A stretch of DNA of 64,000 bases from Gongronella butleri. Lineage: Eukaryota; Mucoromycota; Mucoromycetes; Mucorales; Cunninghamellaceae. The notes below the pieces were generated by a model, which was not told the DNA's origin, did not search any database, and saw nothing but the letters and a program-made list of their open reading frames with translations. Numbering within the stretch: position 1 is the first letter of the stretch; the number at the start of each line of letters is the position of its first letter. Positions 41,450-52,867 of this stretch are shown piece after piece. The position numbers were made by a program, and so were the translations under genes. The stretch lies in the NCBI GenBank assembly GCA_025201375.1, contig JAIWZP010000027.1:186001-250000 (forward strand), given 5' to 3'.

Positions 41450-43651
41450 ATGGAGCCCGCGAATTTATACGAGACTGTCCACGACCTATCGCCACTTGCG
41501 TCGCCCCAGGACGCCGTGCCGCCGGACGACGTGCCTTGGGGGCACGACCTAGAGGTGCTGCCGTTTCTTTTGCAAGCGCAGGATATGATGGCCAAGCTCG
41601 AGTCCCGAGTTGTCGAGCTAGAGACGGACCTGACCGTAAGGATAGCTTTGCAAACCGCACAAAAAAAGGAGAAACTTATCGATATTTTGCACACTTTACA
41701 GAGTATTCATCGCAAATACGAGCGCGACCGTCACGAGTGGATGGTGGGGTTGTCGCAAAAGGACCAATATATTCACCACCTCGCGAGCAAGGTGGAAAAG
41801 GCGGACTTTAACACCAAGCAGGCAATTGTGTTGCTGGACGAGTGCCTGACCAGCAGCAAGGCGAGTCAAGACGTGCAGCAGGCCAGCTGCTTGACACTCA
41901 GCCTCAATTACCTGCGCAATGCGACAAGCGAGCACCATAAAAAGCAACAGTTTCACCATAAAAACGACGCTGTCGACGATGATGATGATGAGGATGCGCT
42001 TGAGCCTGGCGAATTAGAGCGGCGACAAGCATACGCGATGCAATGGAAGGATCTGGACGACGACGATGGCGACCATGGTGGTGGCAAGCCGCCGTCACTG
42101 TCACCGACGACGACAACGACGACGACGACGTCCTTGTCGCTCGATTCAAGCCCATTGCCGTCGTCGTCGTCGACCACGACGTCGGCGACGAGCATGACGA
42201 TGCATTGCAACAATTGCCAGCAATTGTTGACGCAATTGGACCAGCAGATCGAACAACGGGCGTATTTGAAGCGCGATTTGGACGCGATGGCGTCTGCAGT
42301 GGCGGAACAGGAGCAATTACAACAATCGCAGGACGCCGCGCATCGTGCACTCGTACAGGATGTACAGGAAATCACCACTGACCTGTTTTCGACGCTGAAC
42401 CAGATGGTCATGGACGAGATTGCCGATCACGACTTGCTCGTTGCGCTCAGCCGCATGCACGACGACGCGCGTCACGCATTGACCGCGTGGGACCAACGCG
42501 ACGCACGATTAAAGCATCTCAAGGCGTTGCTTGTTGATTTAGATGCGTCGCTTCACCTTTATCAGCCAATGGGTGGTGGTGCCGACGATGAAAACGACGA
42601 AACCGACCAAATGGACGATTTGGGGTTGCCGAGTGACGCGGCGTCGCTGCAGCAGCGTGCGAGTCTGCTTGTGCAGGACCACGATCGGCGGTCAACGGTG
42701 CGTTTGGACGGTGTCAGTTTCTTGGACTTCCAGAATCACCTCAAAGCGGTCAAGGCCTCCCAGCAGCAACAGCAACAAGCGATCAAAAAGCCATTGGCCA
42801 CAACGGCGTTTATGAAGCAGGTACAAAACGAGGACATCGAGCCTTGTTTGTTCCAAACGCACCAATCGTGGTGGAAATCGCCATGGTTCAAGCGCCGTCT
42901 TTTGGACGCGATTGCCTCGAATCAATGCGACATCCAGCCGGCCGTGCCGCACATCTCCACGACCATGAACACCACGGCTACAAGCACTTCCAGCGCGTCC
43001 TCCGCTACACACAACAATGATGCGTCTTCTTTATCGTCGTCCATCTCGCCACCGCCCGACCAGCAACAGCAACAACAGCCATTCATGCCGCCCACCACCA
43101 AATGTACGTGTTGCGGCCGTCTACGTGTCTGCGAATTCAAAATGCGCCTTTCCGCGCCTTGTCCATCTTCTGCAGAGACAGCGTGCGAGAATCCTTCTTC
43201 TCCAGTGTCGTCTTCGTCCGTCCTGTCGCCATGGTTACCCATTGATCGCTTTTGCCGCGACCGTCTTGTCGCTGTGTGCGACTTTTATACCTTTTTGGCG
43301 CAATTGCCGCTGGCCATGAAGCAAACACCCGTCTTGATCCTCTTCAAGCAGGCCCTGCACTACCGCCGCAACATGGCCCTCGCCAAGGTCGGCAGCATCA
43401 GCATGTTCTCGCCGCAGGTTGATCCGCTGCGGTCGTCGTCGTCCGCCGCCACCGCCGCTGCCGCAAAACGCCAAAGCATGGGCCACCACCACCATCACCA
43501 CCATCATCATCACCATCATCATCAACGCCGACGCTCGGCAAAGCGCGAAAGCATCGTCTTTGACCATGCAGGTAGCGAAACAAGCAGTGTCGTCAGTGTT
43601 TCCGACATCCAGGGCATCGACGGCGCAGACCAAGTCGTCATTGTCCACTAA
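41450..43651 (+). CDS. Sec2/Rabin-like Rab guanine exchange factor candidate
   Basis: An open frame of 733 residues. Residues 40-160 are a coiled coil (LLQAQDMMAKLESRVVELET; IHRKYERDRHEW), as in the Sec2 exchange domain. The C-terminal half matches fungal Sec2-domain proteins: FMKQVQNEDIEPCLF, SPWFKRRLLDAIASNQCDI, a CTCCGR zinc-like motif, and WLPIDRFCRDRLVAVCDFYTFL. Sec2 activates Sec4 on secretory vesicles. Linkers are Asp-, Thr- and Gln-rich. A 13-His run is encoded near 43486-43525. The segment 41636-41701 starts GTAAGG, has an A-rich centre, ends TTTACAG and is 66 nt long, so it is probably an in-frame intron; removal gives 711 residues. The start follows T tracts. Confidence 0.7.
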   Translation: MEPANLYETVHDLSPLASPQDAVPPDDVPWGHDLEVLPFLLQAQDMMAKLESRVVELETDLTVRIALQTAQKKEKLIDILHTLQSIHRKYERDRHEWMVGLSQKDQYIHHLASKVEKADFNTKQAIVLLDECLTSSKASQDVQQASCLTLSLNYLRNATSEHHKKQQFHHKNDAVDDDDDEDALEPGELERRQAYAMQWKDLDDDDGDHGGGKPPSLSPTTTTTTTTSLSLDSSPLPSSSSTTTSATSMTMHCNNCQQLLTQLDQQIEQRAYLKRDLDAMASAVAEQEQLQQSQDAAHRALVQDVQEITTDLFSTLNQMVMDEIADHDLLVALSRMHDDARHALTAWDQRDARLKHLKALLVDLDASLHLYQPMGGGADDENDETDQMDDLGLPSDAASLQQRASLLVQDHDRRSTVRLDGVSFLDFQNHLKAVKASQQQQQQAIKKPLATTAFMKQVQNEDIEPCLFQTHQSWWKSPWFKRRLLDAIASNQCDIQPAVPHISTTMNTTATSTSSASSATHNNDASSLSSSISPPPDQQQQQQPFMPPTTKCTCCGRLRVCEFKMRLSAPCPSSAETACENPSSPVSSSSVLSPWLPIDRFCRDRLVAVCDFYTFLAQLPLAMKQTPVLILFKQALHYRRNMALAKVGSISMFSPQVDPLRSSSSAATAAAAKRQSMGHHHHHHHHHHHHHQRRRSAKRESIVFDHAGSETSSVVSVSDIQGIDGADQVVIVH

Positions 43652-43971
43652 AAAAAAAGCCCCCAATTCCCTCCTCCCCTCGCCTCTGTTCTACTGTATT
43701 CAGCTGTGATTTAACCCATTTTCCACCATCCATTTTACCCCTCACCCTGTACAATTAAAAAAAAAAAAAAAGACGAAATCAACCTTGTCCGTCCCTCGAA
43801 AACCCTCTGATGCCGCAGTTTTGACGTTTGACAGATATGAGCTGTCGCAGCGGCGGCGGAGATTGAAACAAAATCAAGCTTGAAAAAGGCCCCTCAATTT
43901 TCAAGCTTTTCTTTTTTCTTTCTCTACATTTTTTTCCTTTTTTTTTATTACAACTCGACTCTCAACAAAAA
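43652..43971. promoter_or_regulatory. Spacer and SQS1 promoter
   Basis: 320 bp between tandem genes. One TACTGTA 7-mer is at 43692. An A run lies at 43757-43771 and a T/C-rich leader at 43908-43948. No gene seen. Confidence 0.4.
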
Positions 43972-46116
43972 ATGCCCAAAAAAGGAGGTCGTGGAAATGG
44001 CCGAGGACGTGGTCGTGGTCGCGGTCGCGGCGGTGGTTCGTCGCGCGGACGAGATCAGGGCCGTGGACGTGGTCGAGGCGGGTTTAGCCGCGGCGGCGGT
44101 GCTGCTGCTGCTGCTGCTGCTGCTGGTGGTCGAGGCTTTGGTGGTGGCCGTGGCCGTGGCCGTGGCGGTGTGCAGCGTGCCTTTGCTTATCAATATGACG
44201 ACTCTGTGTCGTCTTCCAACGAAGACTTGCCGCTTTATGGCCAATTTGACGACGAAAGCGACACCTCGTTGCCGTCGTCGGCCGACGGTGAGATCTGAGC
44301 CCTGACAAAAGAAAAAGGGAGAACGACAAGAGGCTCAATTTGCCCTTTTTTTTAGACATGCGCAAGACCCAAGAGCAGCTGCAGATTGTGTTTGCTGAGC
44401 CAGAAAGGACGCGCACCCCTGTATTTTCTTCATCATCGACGGCGACCGCGGGTCCCTCGCGTCTGACGGCACGCGGCAGAAAGGCGCGCCAGATTTACGC
44501 AAAGGATATGGATCTCGTGGACCAAATGTCGTCAATTGCCATGGACGATGACCTGAATTTCAGCTTTACGGATGGCATTGGCGCCATGGACCTTTTAAAT
44601 GACTTTAGCGATGACGACGCGCTCGATGACGAGGAATTGGCCCTTATCCAAGACTATATAGACAACACGGCTGGCGTCAGTGATGATGACGACGAATTGG
44701 ATGACGAAGAAGACGATGAAAACGAGGAAATTGACGACGATGATGACGACGACAGCTCGGATGACATGGATGATGATCTGGACGATGATCTGGATGAGAT
44801 GGATCAGGACGACATGGACGACAGCGACGACGTCAATGATGAAAACGACAAGGATCTCGCGGAAACGAGCTATCTCCCGACGTTTTTGCTTGCACAGCAA
44901 GAATTGGATGCGCGACTCGTGCGTGTCGGCACGAGTTCCGACGATGATGATGATGACGACGACAACGATGAGCTCGCGGACCACGAAAAGGACTTTATGG
45001 CGCTCGATGATCACAAAGGCTGGCGGCCACGTTTCCGCGGTGCCAATGAGGATCTTGATGATCCGCAATTCCGCAAAACGTTGCAAGACGCCATGGAACA
45101 GGTGCCCACTGGCCTGAAACCAGGTACGAAATGAGGGAAAAAGCAACGCGCCACTTGTTTTCTCATCTTTTTCTCATCTTTTTTTTTTTTCCCCATCCAT
45201 TTAGGCGTGCGCAATATGCTCTTGCAAGAAAAGAGGCAGGCCAAGCGGCAAAAGCGGTTGGAGAAGAAACAGCGCCGCAAGGAGCGCAAAAAGGAGCGCA
45301 ACACAGAGAAGAAGCATAGTGAAAAGAATACCAAGAAGAAGGGCAAGGCGCCCGCCACCGACGCTGGCCAATTGCGCAAGCTCGATGGCCGTCTTATCGA
45401 CTTTATTCAAGATGACCAGATCACAACGTAAAAAGCAAGGAAAGGGAGGGGAAGGGCGCACGTGGCTCATTCGCTCTTCTTCATAGGCTTCATTTTGCGC
45501 CCATGGCCAAACACACGCGACGCCAATTGCACATGCTGGCCACGGCCTATGGCCTGAAATCAAGGAGCATTGGCACAGGACCCACTCGGTACGATCGTCA
45601 AATGAAATTAACGCGTCTTTCGCTCACACCATCGCCCCCCTTTTAACGTCTTTTCTCTTGCTCAGATCGCCCATTGTGACAAAGACAGAGCGCACATTCC
45701 TGCCCGCCGACCGACGATACATCGACCGGTTCCTGAGCGAGGCGCAGTCGACGCTCGACTCACAATACGGCAAGTTGCGCAGCTATCACGAGCGTGATAC
45801 CAACGCGCCGCCTGGCCTGCCAAAGAGAAAGAGCAAAAAGGACAAGAACAGACGTGTCCAGGGCGACCCAAGTGCGCAGCACGGCGCCATCGTCGGCTCC
45901 AATGCCGCGCCTATCGACCAGACAAACGTCGGCCACCGCTTGCTTGCCGCCATGGGGTAAAAACAAAAAACCAGGGAAAAAAAGACCTTGTTTTAATTTT
46001 TTTCATAAACTTTTATTAGATGGACAGAGGGCTCCGGTCTAGGCGCAGCACGCGAGGGTATCATTGCACCAGTCGAGGCAGTCATGCGCGACAAGCGCCG
46101 AGGTCTAGGCACCTAA
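43972..46116 (+). CDS. SQS1: R3H and G-patch protein, SQS1-like
   Basis: Six exons (43972-44287, 44356-45123, 45205-45427, 45487-45588, 45666-45956, 46020-46116) give 598 residues. The order is: an N-terminal RGG/GRG box; an Ala run; a long Asp/Glu-rich middle; a Lys/Arg-rich segment; an R3H domain (LRKLDGRLIDFIQDDQITT, LHFAPMAKHTRRQLHMLATA); and a C-terminal G-patch (NVGHRLLAAMGWTEGSGLG, REGIIAPVEAVMRDKRRGLG). This is the plan of Sqs1/Pfa1, which stimulates the DEAH helicase Prp43 in ribosome biogenesis and spliceosome disassembly. The G-patch is split by the last intron. The gene ends 41 bp from the convergent next gene. Confidence 0.92.
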
Positions 46117-46157
46117 ATTTTGCATTTTTGATCCCCCAAAAAAATAAAAAGTACCAT

Positions 46158-46675
46158 TCATTTCCAATCTTGCTTGCGCACCTTGCGCATCTCCTTTTTG
46201 GCCTCCTGGCGCTCAATGCGCGCCTCCTCCTTGTCGGCCACCATCAACGCACGCGCCACCTTTTTCTGCTTTTTGGTCGTCGCACCGCGCTTTTTGATCG
46301 CCCCGCTGTTCTTTTTGCTGCCGACCGCCGGCGCGTCCTTTTTGGTCTTCATCGTCTGCCCACGCAGCTCCAGCAGGCGCAATTGCGCCGCCATGCGCTC
46401 CTTGGCTACAAAAATATCGAGGTCAGCGCTTTTTTTTCTTGTCCAGGCCATTGCCCATGTACTTTTTGTCCTCTTGAGATCAGTCCCGTCTTTACCTGTC
46501 TTTCCCTCGTCTGGATCGCCACCTGGCGCCGTCGCGTGCTTTGAGACATACTTTGACTCGCGTACCACTATTATCAAATGAAAAAAAAAAGCGGGATCAG
46601 CCACACCGCCCTGGTTTTGTATAGCCAAGTCCACTCAATGGTGCTTTTCTGCTTACGTTTCGTTGTTTTTCCCAT
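46158..46675 (-). CDS. Small basic protein of unknown function
   Basis: Three exons (46675-46657, 46567-46496, 46405-46158) give 112 residues in frame. The product begins MGKTTKLVRESKYVSKHATA, continues KERMAAQLRLLELRGQ, and ends in a Lys/Arg-rich, coiled-coil-like tail (ADKEEARIERQEAKKEMRKV, then RKQDWK). About a third of residues are Lys or Arg, suiting a nucleolar or ribosome-binding factor. Small fungal ribosome-assembly proteins such as Alb1 have a similar look, but I cannot assign it to one. The 19-nt first exon (MGKTTK) is unusually short, so the start is less sure than the rest. The gene converges with SQS1 at 41 bp. Confidence 0.6.
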
Positions 46676-46909
46676 GGTGTATATGGGTGACAGGTAGTGA
46701 AAAAGGATAAAAAAGGACGAGGCAAAAGAGTGAAAAGAAAAAAAAAAAAAACTTGAATTTCCTGCGGCTTGCATGCAAAATGACGAATTTTAAACCCCAG
46801 CACGGACCTGGAAATCATATTAATTGTGCCGCTGCCATCGGAGGATCTTTTTTTTTTTTTTCGACCATCTCCTTTTTTTTCCCTTTTTTTTTTTTCTTCT
46901 CTAACCACT
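46676..46909. promoter_or_regulatory. Bidirectional promoter, small basic protein / PP-loop ATPase
   Basis: 234 bp between divergent starts. It has an A run (46738-46751) on the left side and T runs (46847-46861, 46870-46895) on the right, so each gene again has a pyrimidine leader. Confidence 0.45.
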
Positions 46910-47671
46910 ATGACGGCTGACACAAAGCTTGCAGCGCTGTCTTTTACGGGCGGCAAGGACTGCTGCCTTGCATACCACCGCGCGGTCGAGCAAGGGTTCA
47001 AGGTGGCTGTGGTCGTCACGTTTGGCCCGCGCGATCAGCGGTTCCGCGCTCACCCCCTGCCGCTTATTCAGCAGCAGGCCAAGGCCATGGGCCTGCCGCA
47101 TGTCGTGTGTACCATTGATGGCCCAGATTACTTGCAAAATTACCGCGTCGCCATAGAAAAACTCAAGGAGGAACACGGCATCCATGCGTTGATCACCGGT
47201 AAGATTTTTCGTCTTTTTTTTCGCGTTTTATTTTTGTTTTGCTTCGTCTCCTGACATTTTGATTTTCTATGATTAGGCGACATTTTGCCGGTGTGCAGCA
47301 ACTTTATGGAGCGTGCGTGCGAGGGCATTGTATCACTTGAGCGGCCATTGTGGGGCGCGCCGCGCCCTGAGCTGCTAGAGGAGATCTTTGCGTCATTTGA
47401 CGTGATGGTCACGTGCCTGAACAAGCGCAAGCTGCCGTCGGTCCCTGATCTCAAGCCGGCCGTCGGCCAGCGGCTCTCGATGTCGTGGCTCGAGCAATAT
47501 TGCGACAAAGACAAAGCCGATCTGGCCGGTGAGTACGGTGAATTCCATACCATGGTGCTGGACGCGCCCCTGTTCACCCAAGGCAAGGTCGATATCACGG
47601 ACGCCATCCCGGAAGAGGAAGGCAACTTTGTGTTTTACAAGGTCAATGCATGCCAACTAGTGCCCAAATAA
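46910..47671 (+). CDS. PP-loop ATPase of the diphthine-ammonia ligase (ATP_bind_4) family
   Basis: Two exons (46910-47198, 47277-47671) give 227 residues. The N-terminus ALSFTGGKDCCLAYHRAVEQG is the PP-loop (SGGKDS-like), which binds ATP. HPLPLIQQQAKAMGLPHVVC and IHALITGDILP follow, and GEYGEFHTMVLDAPLF is the second family hallmark. Members adenylate a carboxylate and amidate it; Dph6 does this in the last step of diphthamide synthesis on elongation factor 2. The PP-loop Ser is Cys here and the protein is shorter than fungal Dph6, which carries extra C-terminal domains, so it may be a paralog with another substrate. Confidence 0.8.
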
Positions 47672-48079
47672 AACAAAGAGACAGAAAAGATTGAAAATCG
47701 GAAAAAAGCGCGTCGCGTTGTGATGAGATACAACCAGAAACATCTTTGTCCGCTTGGCCTTCCCGATGGACAATTTTATGTAGTGCAAACTTCGATGATT
47801 CTCATCTAAATATTTCAAACTTGATTTTGCTCGGCTGCAGACATGACAATGCGCAATCGTCTTGCTGACAAAAAAGGCGCGGGATTCGCGTCAGCAACGT
47901 GTGGGCTCCAGTTAAAACGTGATATCCGACGCAAATCGAGGAAATGATGCCAATTTTATGAAAATCACTGAAATCACTATTTGCGGGAGATCGGCATGGT
48001 GGACCGCCAGGTTTTATGGCACCGATGGACATTAACTGGCAAGTGAGGTATATGAATAGCAGGCGACGTGGCGCGAACC
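47672..48079. other. Intergenic spacer
   Basis: Downstream region of the PP-loop ATPase gene leading into repeat R2. Weak R-family wording occurs near 48002 (GGACCGCCAGGTTTTATGGC). No gene seen. Confidence 0.4.
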
Positions 48080-48960
48080 ACAGCGCATTGGGGCACAAAA
48101 CACACATGTCAAAATCGGCCTGGCGAGCATCGAAACCAAAATCCAAAACACGGGTCTCCAGAATGACGCCAAACCTGCACACAAGATGGATGTCATTGAG
48201 AAACCGCGGAAAATGCAAAAAACGAGTGGGATCGATCTGCGCCTTGTCGAGCAATGAGTCATTTTCGATTAAATTTCAAAGGCAAATTGCACGTCAAGAG
48301 CGTGTCCATCGAGCCGCGCTGACGCGTCCACTAGCAAAAGAGGCGCCAGGTGCATGGAATTGACCAAGACCAGGCCCGTGTCACGCGACAACTGACACGG
48401 TTTATCACGCGTTGAAGTTTGCCCGCAAACGGACCGCTCATGTCCAATTTGCCTGAAACTCGTGTTTTGGAGCGATCATCGGTATCCACGTACGCAACAG
48501 ACGGGGCTCTTTCTGATGGTCTTTGTTTGACGGCTCTGTGGCCAATATTCGTCGACCTATCCTTGTGGCGAAAAAAAAGAGGCAAATTGCATTTTACGCG
48601 GAAACCCGTCGATGGATTCCTGGTTTTTATTCGATTTTCATCGGTCATTGATTTGTGCTTATCATATGGTTGAATGGCGTGGCGATCGGATGGTCTAAAT
48701 TTCTCGATTTTCCGAGGGCCAGCTCTACCCCTTGAAAAATCCACGCTTTTTGAAAATTATCATTTGCGCACAACTAATGGTCGCCGTGCTGCAAGAGTGA
48801 GCTTATTTGAACGAGCAGCCTTGGAAGCGTTGTTGCAAGAAGCTGATTTATAGCTGGCTGCTATTTTACCGGCAATTTATCAAAAATGAATAAAAAACAT
48901 GGCAATTGCATGTTTCTCGACAACCAATGAATCGATCTTTTGTTTTAATGCACAAGACGC
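48080..48960 (+). repeat. Dispersed repeat R2, copy 2
   Basis: Aligned by eye with 10480-11350 and 57400-58330: ACCAAAATCCAAAAC, CACACAAGATG, CTGACGCGTCCACTAG, GCGCCAGGTGCATGGA, GCCCGCAAACGG, GCTCTGTGGCCAATATTCGT, AAAGAGGCAAATTGCATTTTACGCG, GAATGGCGTGGCGATCGG, CTACCCCTTGAAAAATCC. A minus-strand frame of 137 residues exists here but the other copies break it, so no gene is called. Confidence 0.75.
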
Positions 48961-49386
48961 GACGACTGCCTTGAAGCTCATATCATCAGTCGTATGCCTT
49001 GCTCCACTGCCGCTTAAATCAGTGCTGATCCATGACGTGAACGTTTCAAACAAGATTGCTGGGGCTCTCGGGAAGTTCGATCGTTGTTGGATACATCAAC
49101 TGGGTGCCCCTCGTGGCCCTTGCAAGCAGTCTGTGAAATTCGAGATCTCGGAGGCTGCGCGTGGAGAAGAGATGGCCGATAAAATCAGATTTTAAGCGTG
49201 ATATTGCAGAAAAAGGCGGAGTGCCGCGTGCGCGCCTTGCCATTGGCCTGCGTTTTCATGCAGATTTGAGGGATCAAGCGCAAAGCCGCAAGCCCCCTTA
49301 TTCCCTCTTTTTTTTTTTTTTAAGGCCCCGCCTTTTTTTTTTCTCTTCTTTCCTGTTCTCTTTCTTACTTTTTTTTTTTTACAATC
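48961..49386. other. Spacer and NOP4 promoter
   Basis: The part before 49240 shows no gene. T tracts at 49308-49322, 49331-49341 and 49369-49380 precede the NOP4 ATG at 49387. Confidence 0.45.
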
Positions 49387-51862
49387 ATGGCGGATCAAGG
49401 TACAGACGAGCAGTCCAAGTCGACGCTGTTTGTGCGCGGGATTCCTTACGACGCGACGAGCAAGGATCTCGAGGCGTTTTTCAGCGACATTGGGCCTTTG
49501 CGCCGTTGCTTTGTTGTGAGCGATCAGTCTGCGAGCGATGCTGCTGTCAAGGAGGGCAGCAGCGGGTTTAAGAACAAAGGCTATGGCTATGTGCACTTTG
49601 CTGTTGCGGACGACTGTCAATTGGCGATGGAGAAGCTCAAGGATGTTCCCTTCCAAGACAAAAAGCCATTGCAGCTTGCTTTGGCTCGCAAGCGCGCACA
49701 TCAGGACCAGCGCAAGGAGAAGCAAGAAGGTGGCGCGGGTGCTGCGCCTCGATTCCAGCGCAAGAAGCACAAGGCCGAGGGCGGCGAAGGTGAAGACACC
49801 GAAGAGAGTGGTGTCGACAAGAAAGCGCGCCTGATTGTGCGCAACTTGCCCTGGAAATACCGCGAGGGCCAGTTGAAGCGTATTTTTGGCGAGCATGGCG
49901 ACGTGCTGGATGTGCAATTACCGCGCAAGTTCGAGAATGGCCCTCTCCGTGGATTTGCATTTATTCAAATGGACAGTGTGGCCACGGCACAGGCTGCTCT
50001 CGATGCCCTCAATGCTACGGATCACTATGGCCGCACCATTGCCGTCGATTGGGCCATCTCCAAGGACCGGTTCAAAAAGATGGAAGAACAAGAAGAAGAG
50101 GCGCCTGCCGCCGAACAACAAGAAGCTGCACAAGATGCCAAGGACGACAATGCCAGCGATTCAAGCGATTCGAGCGATTCCAGTGATGATTCCAGCGACG
50201 ATGCGAGTGATGACGACGACTCGAGCGACGCCAGCAGCGACGACGAAGACGAAAAAGTCGACGACACCACTGCCGACGCGACAAAGATGGATGTCGACTC
50301 GGACAATGACAGCGATGTCGACTCTGAAGAAGATGAAGAAGATGAAGAAGACTCTGACGAAGACTCTGACGAAGACTCTGACGAAGACTCTGATGAAAAG
50401 GACGACTCTGATGAAAAGGACGACTCTGATGCCATGGAGGTCGACGAGGAGGCGCAAGATACCGAGGCCAAGCCCAAGAAGCGCCTACCCGTTGCCTCCG
50501 AGGGCGCCACCCTCTTTGTCCGCAATCTCCTCTTTGAGTCCACCGATGCCGATCTCAAGAAATTGTAAGCCCTCTTTTTCCCTTTTTTTTTTTCTCTTTT
50601 CGTTTTTTTCCTCAATATTTCGACCCAATTGACTCATCCCTTCATTTTTTTTGTATAGGTTCACGCAATGGGGTCCTGTGATTTACGCGCGCATCACGCG
50701 TGACCGCGACAGTGGGATGAGCAAGGGCACGGGCTTTGTGTGCATGAAGGAAAAGTCGGATGCCGAGGCGTGTTTGGAGGAAGCGGATGCGCTTCGCAAG
50801 ATGTCTCAACGCGACGGTGACGAGGCGAGCGTGCTCAAATCACTGATGTCCAAGCGCGAGAAGAAGAAGGAGAAAAGGACGCAGCAATCGATTTTGACGC
50901 CTGACGCGGGCACTGGCCTTGGTTTGAAGTTTACGCTGCACGGACGCGTGCTGGACGTGAATTTGGCGGTCGACAAGGAGAGCGCCGTCAAGATCAAGGA
51001 GGACAAGACGGCGGCCAAGCGCAAGGACGACAAGCGCAATTTGTATTTGATGCGCGAAGGTGTTATTTTCCCCAACACGCCTGCCGCCGAGACAATGAGC
51101 CCTGCCGAGCTGCAGAAGCGCCAAATGTCATTCGCGCAACGCAAACGCTTCGTGAGCGCCGATCCATCGCTGTTTGTGTCCAAGACGCGTCTGTCCATCC
51201 GCAATTTGCCTACAAAGGTGGACGAAAAGCAACTAAAGACATTGGCCATCCAAGCGATCCAAAAGTTCAAGGGCCAGGTCAAGGGCGGTCTCCGCGACGA
51301 TCTGTCCAAGGTCGAGAAGGAGGAAGGTGGGTGGCAATATTTGCCAAAGGTTGTCCATGCAAAGATCGTGCGCAGCAAGGACCGTGTCGATGCCACCACG
51401 CAGCAAGGCCGCTCCAAGGGTTATGGCTTTTTGGAATACAACAACCACGCACACGCACTCGCCGCGTTGCGCTACCTCAACAACAATCCCGATCTCTTTG
51501 AAGGAAAGCGCCTCATCGTGGAATTCTCCCTCGAAAACACAAAGGTCATTGAGCGCCGCACCACGCGCCGCTTGGAGAACAAGGAAAAGCGCTTTGACAA
51601 CAACGCCGGCGACAAGAAACCTTTTAAAAAGAGCTTTGACAAGTCGGGTGACAAGAAATCCTTTGACAAGAGCAAGCCCTTCGACAAGAACAAAAAGCCC
51701 TTTGACAAGAAAAAACCCTTTGACAAGAGAAAGCCCTTTGATAAAAAGTCTGGCGACAAGAAGCCGTTCAACAAGCGCGATGGCGACGCCAAGCCGCATG
51801 GCAAGCGCCCTGCGCGTGCCCAAGGCGCGCGTCCTGCTGGTCCCAAGCGCGTCCGAACTTAG
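49387..51862 (+). CDS. NOP4: Nucleolar RNA-binding protein Nop4/RBM28
   Basis: Two exons (49387-50564, 50659-51862) give 793 residues. Four RRM domains are visible: STLFVRGIPYDATSKDL with GYGYVHFAV; ARLIVRNLPWKYREGQL with LRGFAFIQM; ATLFVRNLLFESTDADLKKL with KGTGFVCMK; and TRLSIRNLPTKVDEKQL with KGYGFLEYN. Domains 2 and 3 are separated by a long Asp/Glu/Ser tract with repeated DSDED units. The tail has repeated KKPFDKK units followed by a basic end, RPAGPKRVRT. Nop4 is a nucleolar factor needed for 60S ribosomal subunit assembly. The RRM order and the acidic linker agree with the family. Confidence 0.95.
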
Positions 51863-52833
51863 ATCGCATTCTTTTTCACATTACACAATTGCATGCCCTT
51901 TTCATCCCCCCCGTCTCGTTCCTTTTTTTTTTTTGTCTCCCTTTTTTGCATCACGTTGTACCATATCTATTTTTTTTTCTTTCGTCAACACGCTTTACAA
52001 TAAAATTTTTAGCTTGATCTCACTCAACAGCACGTCAATGGGTCGTTTTTTTTCGTATCACGGTGAATGATATCAAAGCGCGTCATAGCATGCCATTGCT
52101 TACAAAGAGTGTGTGTGGAGACGACCTTGATCGCGCATCGACCCTCGAAATTAAACTTTTTTTTCATAAAAAGACGGAAGAACTCCTGTTTTTTTTATGA
52201 ACTTGCTTCATGGCGGTGGCTTCACAGCATCTTGACGTGCTGGAATATAAAAAAAAAAAGGCCTCCTTAAAAGTGTGCACGACGACCTCATCGGGTGTCC
52301 TTCTGCCTCCGTTTGCGTCCTAAAATAGGACCGGGCACGTCTTTTTTCAAGGAGCACGGTGCACTTTTTCAAATAAGCTTTTCAGGAAGCGTTGCAAGCC
52401 CTTTTTAACACGAGAAATGGATGCGCGAGCCTATCGCTTTGGCAAGCGCGACGCGCGTTTCGGGCCCTGAAGATATCTGTTTGACGCGCATTTTAGGCGA
52501 CGCGGATGGGGGGGAGGAAGGGAGCGCGTTGTCAATTTTTATACGCGTTCTCTATGCTTTCCACGCGGAGGCTCGGCCATAACCCTGGCGCTTTTCGCAT
52601 CAAAAAGATTCGATGGCAAAGAAAAAAAGCAAGGAGAAACCGCAGTGCACAAGACTTGGCCTTGGCCAGCTTCAATCGCGGGTGGGTACGATCAATTGGG
52701 TCATCAGGCAGCTGCCTCGGCTTCCATACTTGGCACTGACATTCATGCTGCGCGAGAAAAAATAAAACCTGGGGTTGGCACAAAAAAAAAAAAAAAAAGG
52801 AGCCTCTCGTGACCATCAAAAGGAGAGACGCTT

Positions 52834-52867
<34 letters not shown>

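Noticed and set aside
41953..42411. 152-residue minus-strand frame opposite the SEC2-like gene
   Set aside because: Low-complexity Ser/Val runs created by the opposite strand of Asp/Thr codons; no splice or domain support.
44595..45146. 183-residue minus-strand frame rich in Val and Ile
   Set aside because: It is the antisense of the Asp-rich stretch of SQS1 (GAT/GAC read backwards gives ATC/GTC).
48331..48744. 137-residue minus-strand frame in repeat R2
   Set aside because: The other two R2 copies break this frame with stops and shifts, and similarity is explained by DNA homology of the copies.
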